DNA of 21,215 nucleotides from Oscillospiraceae bacterium (GTDB taxonomy: Bacteria > Bacillota_A > Clostridia > Oscillospirales > CAG-272). The position numbers and the translations under genes were made by a program. Below, piece after piece: positions 11,483 through 18,903 of this stretch. The stretch lies in the NCBI GenBank assembly GCA_015064195.1, contig SVSO01000024.1, positions 1-21,215 of the forward strand, in the 5' to 3' direction. A model generated the notes under the pieces. It did not search any database and had not been told where the DNA came from. It saw nothing but the letters and a program-made list of their open reading frames with translations. How positions within the stretch are numbered: the stretch's first letter is position 1; each line of letters opens with the position of its first letter.

Positions 11483-14170
11483 TTATTTTAATTTTATCGT
11501 TACAGCTTTATACGGTGCAAAGTGCAGTGTCACACAGCCGTCGGTGATGGGAAGCGGATCGAGGGTGGCTTCGTTCATATCCGACATCCACGCCTCGGAA
11601 TAGCCGTCGATGCGGAGGGTGAGGGTCGTCTCAACGCCCTGATTCTCGTACAGGCGGAGGATGCTGCCGTCCCGATCGTTTGCCAGCTTGAAGGCGGAAT
11701 ACTGGATGTTCGCCGCATCCCACGCGAAATTCGCGGGGAATGCGATGATCTGCTCATCAACAGGCTTTGAGCGGATGGCGTGGGAAACCGTGGGATAGAG
11801 GAAGCTCTGTGCCAGCGGGAGGAAGGGAGCTTTGTCCGATTCCGATGCGGTGTAGGGAATCCACGACCACTCCATGGTCTGCACGCCGAGGCACTGTGCG
11901 CCCGGTGTGGGGATGGGCTTGGATGCGGGAACACGGCGCTGCATGATGTTGGCGCGGCCCATGATCTCAACGCCGCGCAGGAGGGTGACATACACGTCCG
12001 GCTCACCGGTCAGCGGATTGCGGACGGCTTCGTAATCGTACATTCCCTTGAACGCGGCCGCAAGTCCCGCTTCGCCGTCCGTCACTGCCAGCCATTCCCG
12101 GAAGGGCAGAAGCTGGGTGGGCGGCTGATACCATTTTTCCGTGGGAATGGGACGGTCAACCGGTCGGTCGATGATGGCAAGATGGCCCTGGGAGCGAACA
12201 AAATCGGTCTTGAGATTTGCCGGGATGCGAAGACGGATGCGATGGTCGCGGGCGGTATTGTCGATGGTCATGGCAACATCCGCTCTCGCCACGCCGCGCC
12301 ACAGCGTCACCGTGAACGTGACCGGCATGGTCACGCGCTCGGAGGAACGGTCATCGCCCACCATTTTTGCGGGGAGATCCATCTCGCCGCGCAGTTCCAG
12401 CACGGCACGGACGCATCCGCATTCCACAAGGCGGCTCTCAAACCGGAACTGGGACGAGCGCACCACCTCGCCGGGGATCCATGCAGGTGAATAGTCCCAT
12501 GCATCGCCGGCATCTGCATCTTCTTCGATGAGATTGAGGTTGTAGTACGTCTTGCCCGAACGCTTGTCGGTGAGATGGATGCAGGCATTCCGCACATCCA
12601 CGCGGACAAATTCGTTTTCGATAAAGCTGTCATCGCCCGAAAGCGGCTCAAACTCCGCCTTTCTGCCGATCTCCACAGCGTAGGAGGTGATGTCGCCGCC
12701 CACATCCGGATGCATGAACAGCACCTTTTTGAATTCGTAGTCGGGGTTGGAATAATTGCGGTGGCGTCCCTTGGCATCCAGCTCCACGTCGGGATGGCGC
12801 AGGACCTGCGTGGGAAGCGGATTTCCTGCCGCATCCACCACGCATCCGCCCGCTTCACCGACCGGCAGCCAAAGCTCCGCCGGCTGTGCGAAATCGGTGA
12901 TGACCGGCGCATAGGTGAGGAATCCCCGATTCTCCGGCTTCCACCAGCGCTTCGTCTGCCGTCCGAGATGGGCCATGGCATCGTGGATCACACCGGCCGC
13001 GATCTGATGGGTCTTCATGAACCGCGCCTGCATCTCCACGTGAACCTCGTCGGTGCTGGAGCCATGGATGGAATCGTGTGCGCTGTTGATCATCATGTAA
13101 CGCCACGCTTCGTCAAGCAGTGCCGGCTTTTCGGGATAGCCAAGACGTGCGGCGATGGCGGTGAGCGGCTCGGCGTAACGCTCAAGCAGTGCTTCGCAGG
13201 CGAAATTCTCCCGCTTCAAGTAGCTTCTCGTGGACAGTGCGCCGAGCAGAATGTTTTGATAGCGCGAGCCGATCAGCTCCATGTCGTAAACGGCGGGATT
13301 CTCCATGCGGGACTTGACAAGCTCCACATATTCTTCCGCCGTGCCCATGACAAACTCGATCTCATCCTGCATTTCGTTGGCGCATTTCACCGATTCGCCG
13401 ATGTTGATCTGGGGCGGCAGATGGTCGTAGCCTGCAATGAGCGCGATGACACCGGAGGGATACCGCTCCCGGATGCGGTGAACATTGGCAATCATGTTGG
13501 TGGCGATGCGCTGGGGATCGTCATGCTCCGCCAGTTCCTTGTGGAATTCAAAGGAGAGATATTCGTCGTAATAGGGCACGATGCGGGGCTGAATGGGGTC
13601 GATCTTCTTCTTGAAAATGTCGAATGCGCCGGAATAGCTCTCACGGAAGTGGCTGACCACCACCTCGGAGCCGTCGATGCCGCGATAGATGAACTCGTCG
13701 GGATGACCGCCGGGGATCTCCGGCATACCGCGCATGAACATGAGGCTGTCGATGCCGAAGCCGCGGAGGATCTGGGGCATCTGCAGGGGATGGCCGAAGT
13801 TGTCCGGCAGATAGCCGGCACGCATCCAGCCGCCGTATACATCCGCCTTGCGCTTGCCGTAGAGACAGTTGCGGATCATATTCTCGGCGCTGGGCAGCCA
13901 TTCGTCAAACTGGGTGTAAAACGGGCCGACGGTGAGCTTGCCGGATGCGATCAGCTCCCGCATTGCCGCTTCATCGTAAGGTGCGGCCTCCAGGTATTCC
14001 TCCAGCGGATAGACCTGACCGTCCAGCACATAAGTGACAAAATCGTCACGCGCCGCTGCGATCTTCAGATCCTCCAGCGCCTCCGTTGTCCAGAAGCGAT
14101 AGGATGACAGCGCCTGATACCACTCGATGTCAAGATGACCGGCAGTGATGATATAGCCGATGGTTTTCAT
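11483..14170 (-). CDS. GH38-family alpha-mannosidase
   Basis: An 895-residue retaining glycoside hydrolase of family 38, cleaving alpha-mannosidic bonds. The N-terminal barrel shows the zinc-binding GHLDIEW (His12, Asp14), the segment YLPDNFGHPLQMPQILRGFG in which D123 is the expected nucleophile, GYDHLPPQ (247-254), and the conserved NSAHDSIHGSSTDEVH (362-377) with further zinc/active-site residues. Beta-rich C-terminal domains follow. There is no signal peptide, so it acts in the cytoplasm on imported mannosides or mannosyl-glycerate-like compounds. The start at 14170 follows AAAGGAG (14178-14184); longer in-frame starts would run through the promoter. It is the first gene of the operon with the aldo/keto reductase, from a perfect-consensus promoter. 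The length is close to E. coli MngB-type enzymes. The exact linkage is unknown. Confidence 0.93.
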   Translation of the reverse strand: MKTIGYIITAGHLDIEWYQALSSYRFWTTEALEDLKIAAARDDFVTYVLDGQVYPLEEYLEAAPYDEAAMRELIASGKLTVGPFYTQFDEWLPSAENMIRNCLYGKRKADVYGGWMRAGYLPDNFGHPLQMPQILRGFGIDSLMFMRGMPEIPGGHPDEFIYRGIDGSEVVVSHFRESYSGAFDIFKKKIDPIQPRIVPYYDEYLSFEFHKELAEHDDPQRIATNMIANVHRIRERYPSGVIALIAGYDHLPPQINIGESVKCANEMQDEIEFVMGTAEEYVELVKSRMENPAVYDMELIGSRYQNILLGALSTRSYLKRENFACEALLERYAEPLTAIAARLGYPEKPALLDEAWRYMMINSAHDSIHGSSTDEVHVEMQARFMKTHQIAAGVIHDAMAHLGRQTKRWWKPENRGFLTYAPVITDFAQPAELWLPVGEAGGCVVDAAGNPLPTQVLRHPDVELDAKGRHRNYSNPDYEFKKVLFMHPDVGGDITSYAVEIGRKAEFEPLSGDDSFIENEFVRVDVRNACIHLTDKRSGKTYYNLNLIEEDADAGDAWDYSPAWIPGEVVRSSQFRFESRLVECGCVRAVLELRGEMDLPAKMVGDDRSSERVTMPVTFTVTLWRGVARADVAMTIDNTARDHRIRLRIPANLKTDFVRSQGHLAIIDRPVDRPIPTEKWYQPPTQLLPFREWLAVTDGEAGLAAAFKGMYDYEAVRNPLTGEPDVYVTLLRGVEIMGRANIMQRRVPASKPIPTPGAQCLGVQTMEWSWIPYTASESDKAPFLPLAQSFLYPTVSHAIRSKPVDEQIIAFPANFAWDAANIQYSAFKLANDRDGSILRLYENQGVETTLTLRIDGYSEAWMSDMNEATLDPLPITDGCVTLHFAPYKAVTIKLK

Positions 14171-14190
14171 TTGTGCGCTCCTTTGCCATT

Positions 14191-14233
14191 TTGTGATTAC
14201 CATCATTATATCACAATGGATTACCCTTGTCAA
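14191..14233 (-). promoter_or_regulatory. Promoter and operator candidate of the mannosidase operon
   Basis: Minus strand: TTGACA (14228-14233), 17-base spacer, TATAAT (14205-14210). An inverted repeat TTGTGAT-N12-ATCACAA (14191-14197 with 14210-14216) spans the -10 and start region, a position suited to a repressor. Confidence 0.75.
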
Positions 14234-14259
14234 GGCTTGTTGTTAATAGAAATAACAAT

Positions 14260-14326
14260 TCACGGAATATTCACGGATGAAAAATCACGGAATACTCTTT
14301 ACAAATTCCGCCAAATCATGTATAAT
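14260..14326 (+). promoter_or_regulatory. Promoter of the acetyltransferase-lyase operon with triple TCACGGA repeat
   Basis: -35 TTTACA (14298-14303), 17-base spacer, -10 TATAAT (14321-14326). Upstream are three direct copies of TCACGGA at 14260, 14271 and 14285, likely activator sites. The 16 bases ending at the -35 match the promoter at 18809 at 14 positions. Confidence 0.75.
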
Positions 14327-14359
14327 AGTAAGGAAATCTTATTAATAAGGAGGGTTTCC

Positions 14360-14890
14360 ATGCCTGCGAATCTTGACAGCGAGACTTTCGCTATGCTTAC
14401 TTACTATTGCAACGAATCGGACAATCTGGCCGACGATCTGCATCGCGCAGAGCTGCTCGGCATTGGCGGACGGGACAATAAGGTTGCCCCCGGTGCCATT
14501 ATACGCATCCCCAAGGGGCAGGTAGGCCGCAACATTTTCATCGGCTTGTATTCCTACCTGAACGGCGACGTGACCATCGGCGACAATGTACTCATCGGCC
14601 CGCACTGCACCATCGCTGCCGGCAATCATAAATTCGATCCCAAGACCGGCTGGTTCTCCGCCCGCACCAATACAGAGGTTGATGACAGCATCGTCATCGG
14701 CTTCGGCTGCTGGCTGGCAAGCAAAGTGACCATCACCGGCGGCGTGAAACTCGGCCGCGCCAATCTCATCTGCGCCGGCGCAGTGGTGACAAAATCCACC
14801 CCCGATTACGCCATCATGGCCGGCATCCCCGCCCGTCAGATCGGCAGAATCGATCCCGAAACCGGCGAATACATCTGGTTTCATGAATAG
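14360..14890 (+). CDS. Hexapeptide-repeat (left-handed beta-helix) O-acetyltransferase
   Basis: A 176-residue acyltransferase. Imperfect hexapeptide repeats are visible in VGRNIFIGLYSYLNGDVTIG, NVLIGPHCTIAAGNHKFD and SIVIGFGCWLASKVTI, GVKLG, LICAGAVVTKS, followed by the typical ending DYAIMAGIPARQIG. His in AGNHKFD is the likely catalytic residue. Such enzymes are trimers transferring acetyl from acetyl-CoA to a sugar or related hydroxyl. The start at 14360 is set by AAGGAGG (14347-14353) and lies 33 bases after the -10 box. Only 15 bases separate it from the heparinase-type gene, so they form an operon; it may acetylate, or protect, a sugar produced or used by that pathway. The acceptor is unknown. 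Confidence 0.9.
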   Translation: MPANLDSETFAMLTYYCNESDNLADDLHRAELLGIGGRDNKVAPGAIIRIPKGQVGRNIFIGLYSYLNGDVTIGDNVLIGPHCTIAAGNHKFDPKTGWFSARTNTEVDDSIVIGFGCWLASKVTITGGVKLGRANLICAGAVVTKSTPDYAIMAGIPARQIGRIDPETGEYIWFHE

Positions 14891-14905
14891 TAAGGAGGTA
14901 TCTCT

Positions 14906-16993
14906 ATGAGCAGCACTTTCCCGAAAGAGCGCACCTCGGCCATGCAGGTATTCGTATTCCCCGAAGAAGGCCGCGTGGTGGAGGAAAATCCCGTCTGTCT
15001 CTGCTTTCTTCCCATGGAGGGCCGTCACACCTACACCGTCACCGTGAAAAAAGACGGCGCAGAGGTGTTCTGCGGTGAGACGGTCAACAATTACTGCGTT
15101 GCGGAGCTTCCCGGCGCAGGCGATTATACATGGAATGTGACCGCTGACGGCAAAGAGCGGGGCGAGATCCCCTTCAAACTGGCCGATTGGGCGGTGAAGA
15201 TCCCCCGCATCGGTGCGGCGGAGCTTTATGCAAATGTGCCGGATGTGCATCCCCGCCATCTCTTTTTTGGCGAGGACATTCCCGCGATTTTATCGGAGCG
15301 CACGGCAGAGATCGCCGTCCTCCGCCGCAATATGGAGCAGGCGTTTGCCGACGGTATACCGGATATGCCCATGTTCCACCGGGATCCGGATGCCCTTCCC
15401 TACCGCGAATTTTTCGGACAGTTCCGCGCATTTATCGACCGCAATCTCGTCGCCCTCTCCCTCGGCTATGCCCTGCTCGGCGATGAAAAAGCCGGCGCGT
15501 TTGCCAAGGAGATTCTGCTCACCATTTGCGACCGCAACCCCGCAGGCCCTTGCGCACTCAACGGGCCGTGGGGGGATGAGGTGGGACTCAGCCTTGCACG
15601 CTGTCTGCCCAGCGTGTACGATCTGCTTTATCCGCTGCTTTCCGACAAGGAGCGCAATTATGCGGCAAACACGGTGAAAGCCTATGCCGCCCAGTGCTAT
15701 GATCGGCTTCGTCAGCGCAATTACTGTGAAAATCCCGGCGATTCCCACGCGGGACGGCTGCCTGCATATCTCGGCGAGGCGGCGCTGGTGCTCAAAGGCA
15801 GCGGCGTGCTGTCCGACGAGGAAGCACTTCGCTGGCTCGACTATTCGCTGGAGATCTACGGCGGTATCTTCCCCCATTACGGCACGCCCGACGGCGGCTG
15901 GGCGGAAGGCCCCTTCTACGCCTCCAGCTACACCAAATGGTATCTGCCGTTCTTCTCCGCCGTGGAACGGTTCGGCGGCACGCGCTTCCTCGACCGCCCC
16001 TTCTATCAGCGCGTATCGGAATTTTTCCTTCATTTTGCAAGCCCGTATCATGAGAATCATCCCTTCGGCGACGGCTATTGGTGTCATTCCGAGGATGCGG
16101 AATGGCCGGGATTCTTCGCCCAGTCGCCCTGCCGCTTCTATGCAGACCGGTACGGCTCGGCGGCGGCTGTAAACATGGCGGCAGAGCAGGCATCGCAGGA
16201 GCTGTATCTTCTGCACCTGCTTGACATTTTCCTCCCCCGCACACCCACCGCATCGCCGCTTCCGAAGGCTGAATCCGCTGATACCGCCGTTTTCCCCGAT
16301 GCGGGATTTGTCAGTATGCACACCGATATTACCCATCCGGCGGACGATCTTGCCGTCGTCGCACGCGCATCCCGCTTCGGATCGGACAGCCACCGTCACG
16401 CCGATCAGGGCTCCTTCGCCATCTTTTACAAGGGCGCGGCACTCATCTCCCCCTCCGGCTATTTCGGCAGAGCCTACGGCACGGCGCATCATTTTAAGTG
16501 GACGAATACCACCAAGGCTCACAATGCCATCCTCATCGACGGCGCAGGTCAGGAGACCTTCAGCATGAACAGCCGGGGAAAGATCCTCTCCTGTACCGAT
16601 GACGGCGTGAAGAAAACCGCCCGGCTCGATCTTTCTCCCGCCTACCCCATGCTGCAAAAATGGGAGCGCACCATCACCCTTTGCGGCAAATGCATCACTG
16701 TCACCGACGAGATCGAAGCCGACCACGATGTCATTGTCACCCAGCCTCTGCACACCCTTTCCGCCCCCACCTCTGACGGCAATACCGTACACGTGGAGCG
16801 CGGCGGTGCCCATCTCACCGTGACACCGGACGGATCGCTGACGCTTCGCGGGATCACCGATCAGCCGGATGTGCCGCTCAACGAAGGCGTGCCGGAAAAA
16901 TACGCCGTCACCATGCCGGAGCAGTATCACATCTACTACGAATCGGAAAAGAAAAAATCTCACAGAATCACCGTCACATACACAGCAAGCTGA
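14906..16993 (+). CDS. Heparinase II/III-family polysaccharide lyase
   Basis: A 695-residue protein built like bacterial heparinase II/III-type lyases, which cut uronic-acid-containing polysaccharides by beta-elimination. Residues 1 to ~100 are a beta-sandwich-like domain; a DUF4962-like start follows (VHPRHLFFGEDIPAI, 114-128), then an alpha/alpha-barrel (for example NPGDSHAGRLPAYLGEAALV, 276-295, with a candidate active-site His281). The C-terminal half is the heparinase beta-sandwich with SHRHADQGSFAIFYKGAALI (495-514) and HNAILIDGAGQ (539-549). There is no signal peptide, so unlike secreted lyases it should work on imported oligosaccharides. AAGGAGG (14892-14898) precedes the ATG. It is co-transcribed with the acetyltransferase. 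The exact polysaccharide-lyase family and substrate need a search; hydrolase or oligouronide activity is possible. Confidence 0.85.
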   Translation: MSSTFPKERTSAMQVFVFPEEGRVVEENPVCLCFLPMEGRHTYTVTVKKDGAEVFCGETVNNYCVAELPGAGDYTWNVTADGKERGEIPFKLADWAVKIPRIGAAELYANVPDVHPRHLFFGEDIPAILSERTAEIAVLRRNMEQAFADGIPDMPMFHRDPDALPYREFFGQFRAFIDRNLVALSLGYALLGDEKAGAFAKEILLTICDRNPAGPCALNGPWGDEVGLSLARCLPSVYDLLYPLLSDKERNYAANTVKAYAAQCYDRLRQRNYCENPGDSHAGRLPAYLGEAALVLKGSGVLSDEEALRWLDYSLEIYGGIFPHYGTPDGGWAEGPFYASSYTKWYLPFFSAVERFGGTRFLDRPFYQRVSEFFLHFASPYHENHPFGDGYWCHSEDAEWPGFFAQSPCRFYADRYGSAAAVNMAAEQASQELYLLHLLDIFLPRTPTASPLPKAESADTAVFPDAGFVSMHTDITHPADDLAVVARASRFGSDSHRHADQGSFAIFYKGAALISPSGYFGRAYGTAHHFKWTNTTKAHNAILIDGAGQETFSMNSRGKILSCTDDGVKKTARLDLSPAYPMLQKWERTITLCGKCITVTDEIEADHDVIVTQPLHTLSAPTSDGNTVHVERGGAHLTVTPDGSLTLRGITDQPDVPLNEGVPEKYAVTMPEQYHIYYESEKKKSHRITVTYTAS

Positions 16994-17034
16994 CCGTGCA
17001 ACCTCCGGTTGACAAAATTTTCTATCCGAATCGC

Positions 17035-17063
17035 TTGCAGTTTCGGAAAAATTCTGCTATACT
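17035..17063 (+). promoter_or_regulatory. Promoter of the XRE-ADP-ribosylglycohydrolase gene
   Basis: -35 TTGCAG (17035-17040), 17-base spacer, -10 TATACT (17058-17063) with an extended TGC element. The 8-mer CCGAATCG occurs on both sides (17026-17033 and 17071-17078), a possible autoregulatory site. Confidence 0.6.
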
Positions 17064-17094
17064 GGTATTACCGAATCGAAAGGAGATCACCAAC

Positions 17095-18675
17095 ATGAGT
17101 TTATCCGTTCAATTATACAAGCTGCGCACCGATGCCGGACTGACTCAGGAAAAGTTCGCCTCTGTCATCGGCGTTTCCCGCCAGGCCGTACAAAAGTGGG
17201 AATCCGGTACCGCTGTGCCGGATCTTGACAATCTTGTCCGCATCGCAAAAAATTTCGATGTTTCTCTTGATACGCTGGTTCTGGAATCCGACCACCGTTA
17301 TAAGGAGGAGCTTGCCTATGAAAAGAAGATTCAGCCGAAATACACCTCCATGCATGGCTCAGAGGTATATTCCAGCAATCTTACCATTGAATTCGATCAA
17401 TCCATGGATGAAGGCAAGGACATCGCCGCGTATGAGGAGCTGTTCCGCGCTGTGTCAAAAATGCCCACCGGTGACGAAAAAGAGCGTATCGCCGATGTGC
17501 TGTATGACATCGTGATGAGCGCACCCCAGCGTGAAGGGTATCCCTACATCGAACCGTCGGAGCTTGCGGCAATCCGAAGCTGCCGTCCCGATGCACGTCC
17601 CGGCTTCGGCAAGCCGGATGCAGACACGCTGAAGGATAAAATCCACGGCGCATGGCTCGGCCGGATCTGCGGCTGTCTGCTGGGTAAACCTGTGGAATGT
17701 CTGCGTACCAATGTACTCGTACCGCTTCTCAAGGAGAGCGGAAACTATCCCATGCACCGCTATATTGTCTCATCCGATGTTACGGACGAATTCTGTGAGC
17801 GGCACAATGCACGTCTGAAGAATCGCTGCTGGGCAGATACGGTCGCTGGTATGCCTGCGGATGACGACACCAACTACATGGTGCTGGCACACAAGCTCAT
17901 CGAAAAATACGGCCTTGATTTCACGCCGTGGGATATGTCCCGTCATTGGTTGGCTATGCAGCCCAAGGATGCTTACTGCACGGCTGAGCGCGTAGCATTC
18001 TGCAACTTCGTCAAGGGCTACGCACCGCCTGAATCCGCTGTTTATAAAAATCCCTGCCGTGAATGGATCGGCGCACAGATCCGCGGCGACTATTTCGGCT
18101 ACATCTTCCCCGGTGATCCGGAGAAGGCCGCTGAGCTGGCTTGGCGCGATGCATCCATCTCCCACATCAAAAACGGTATTTACGGCGAAATGTGGGCATC
18201 GGCCATGATCGCTGCGGCAGCAGTGGAGGATGACATCGTCACCATCATCGAAGCGGGCCTTGCGCAGATTCCGGAGAAATCCAGACTGACCGAAGCCATC
18301 CATGAGATCATCTCCATGCACGCGGAAGGAAAATCCAAGGAAGACTGCTTTGCATATATCCATGAAAAGTGGGATGAACACTCCGGATACGGCTGGTGTC
18401 ACACCATTTCCAACGCCATGGTCGTAACGGCATCCCTGCTTTACGGCGGCGGCGATTACGGTGCTTCCATCTGCATGGCCGTGGAGACGGGCTTTGACAC
18501 CGACTGCAACGGTGCGACTGTCGGCTCTGTCATCGGCATGAGAGGCGGCGTATCGGCAATCGGCGACGAATGGACAAAGCCGGTGAACGACCTGCTTCAC
18601 ACCACCATCTTCGGCATGACCACCGTGAAGATCTCCGAAATGGCGGAGAAAACATGGCAAACCGCGATAAAATAA
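17095..18675 (+). CDS. XRE helix-turn-helix fused to ADP-ribosylglycohydrolase domain
   Basis: A 526-residue two-domain protein. Residues 1-65 are an XRE/Cro-type DNA-binding domain (LYKLRTDAGLTQEKFASVIG, VSRQAVQKWESGTAVPDLDN, FDVSLDTLV). A linker of ~110 residues follows. From about residue 180 it is a DraG/ARH-type ADP-ribosylglycohydrolase: GAWLGRICGCLLGKPVE (185-201), the magnesium-binding DDDTNYMV (256-263), WASAMIAAAAV, and the second metal-binding motif DTDCNGATVGSVIGMRGG (468-485). All key acidic residues are present, so it is probably active, removing ADP-ribose or hydrolysing a related N-ribosyl bond. The start at 17095 follows AAAGGAG (17079-17085); the long in-frame extension upstream crosses the promoter. 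It has its own promoter and a strong terminator. No ADP-ribosyltransferase partner is nearby. It may be an enzyme-regulator that senses a ribosylated ligand. Confidence 0.9.
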   Translation: MSLSVQLYKLRTDAGLTQEKFASVIGVSRQAVQKWESGTAVPDLDNLVRIAKNFDVSLDTLVLESDHRYKEELAYEKKIQPKYTSMHGSEVYSSNLTIEFDQSMDEGKDIAAYEELFRAVSKMPTGDEKERIADVLYDIVMSAPQREGYPYIEPSELAAIRSCRPDARPGFGKPDADTLKDKIHGAWLGRICGCLLGKPVECLRTNVLVPLLKESGNYPMHRYIVSSDVTDEFCERHNARLKNRCWADTVAGMPADDDTNYMVLAHKLIEKYGLDFTPWDMSRHWLAMQPKDAYCTAERVAFCNFVKGYAPPESAVYKNPCREWIGAQIRGDYFGYIFPGDPEKAAELAWRDASISHIKNGIYGEMWASAMIAAAAVEDDIVTIIEAGLAQIPEKSRLTEAIHEIISMHAEGKSKEDCFAYIHEKWDEHSGYGWCHTISNAMVVTASLLYGGGDYGASICMAVETGFDTDCNGATVGSVIGMRGGVSAIGDEWTKPVNDLLHTTIFGMTTVKISEMAEKTWQTAIK

Positions 18676-18687
18676 CCGCAAACCGAG

Positions 18688-18719
18688 CGGCACTGTGAAA
18701 GCAGTGCCGTTTCTTTTTT
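18688..18719 (+). terminator. Intrinsic terminator after the XRE-ADP-ribosylglycohydrolase gene
   Basis: An 8-bp stem CGGCACTG/CAGTGCCG (18688-18695 with 18702-18709), 6-base loop, then TTTCTTTTTT. It lies 12 bases past the stop codon. Confidence 0.9.
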
Positions 18720-18798
18720 ATTCATAAAATTTCCGAAATCTTATTGTGCAATTATACATAAAATAAAATCTATCTTATGTTTATTTATACAAAGTTTC

Positions 18799-18837
18799 CG
18801 GAATGCTCTTGACAGCTGACAAGAACTCCTGTATAAT
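18799..18837 (+). promoter_or_regulatory. Promoter of the third solute-binding lipoprotein
   Basis: Perfect consensus: TTGACA (18809-18814), 17-base spacer, TATAAT (18832-18837). The element CGGAATGCTC just before the -35 matches the acetyltransferase-lyase promoter. TTTCCGRAAT-type repeats occur at 18730 and 18795. The AT-rich stretch 18720-18798 has no gene. Confidence 0.85.
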
Positions 18838-18903
18838 GAGTGTAGAATTTATTTGCGAATTCATTTTTATTTCAACAAAATTCAGCAAAAAGGAGCATTT
18901 ACA

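Noticed and set aside
12575..14107. 510-codon plus-strand open frame opposite the mannosidase
   Set aside because: His/Val/Ile-rich shadow translation without recognisable motifs; the minus frame carries all GH38 signatures.
15290..16963. 557-codon minus-strand open frame opposite the lyase
   Set aside because: No ribosome binding site, and no motifs; the plus frame has heparinase-type motifs and a good start.
17009..17014. TTGACA as the -35 of the XRE-ADP-ribosylglycohydrolase promoter
   Set aside because: No -10 at a suitable distance; the TTGCAG/TGCTATACT pair further down is spaced correctly.
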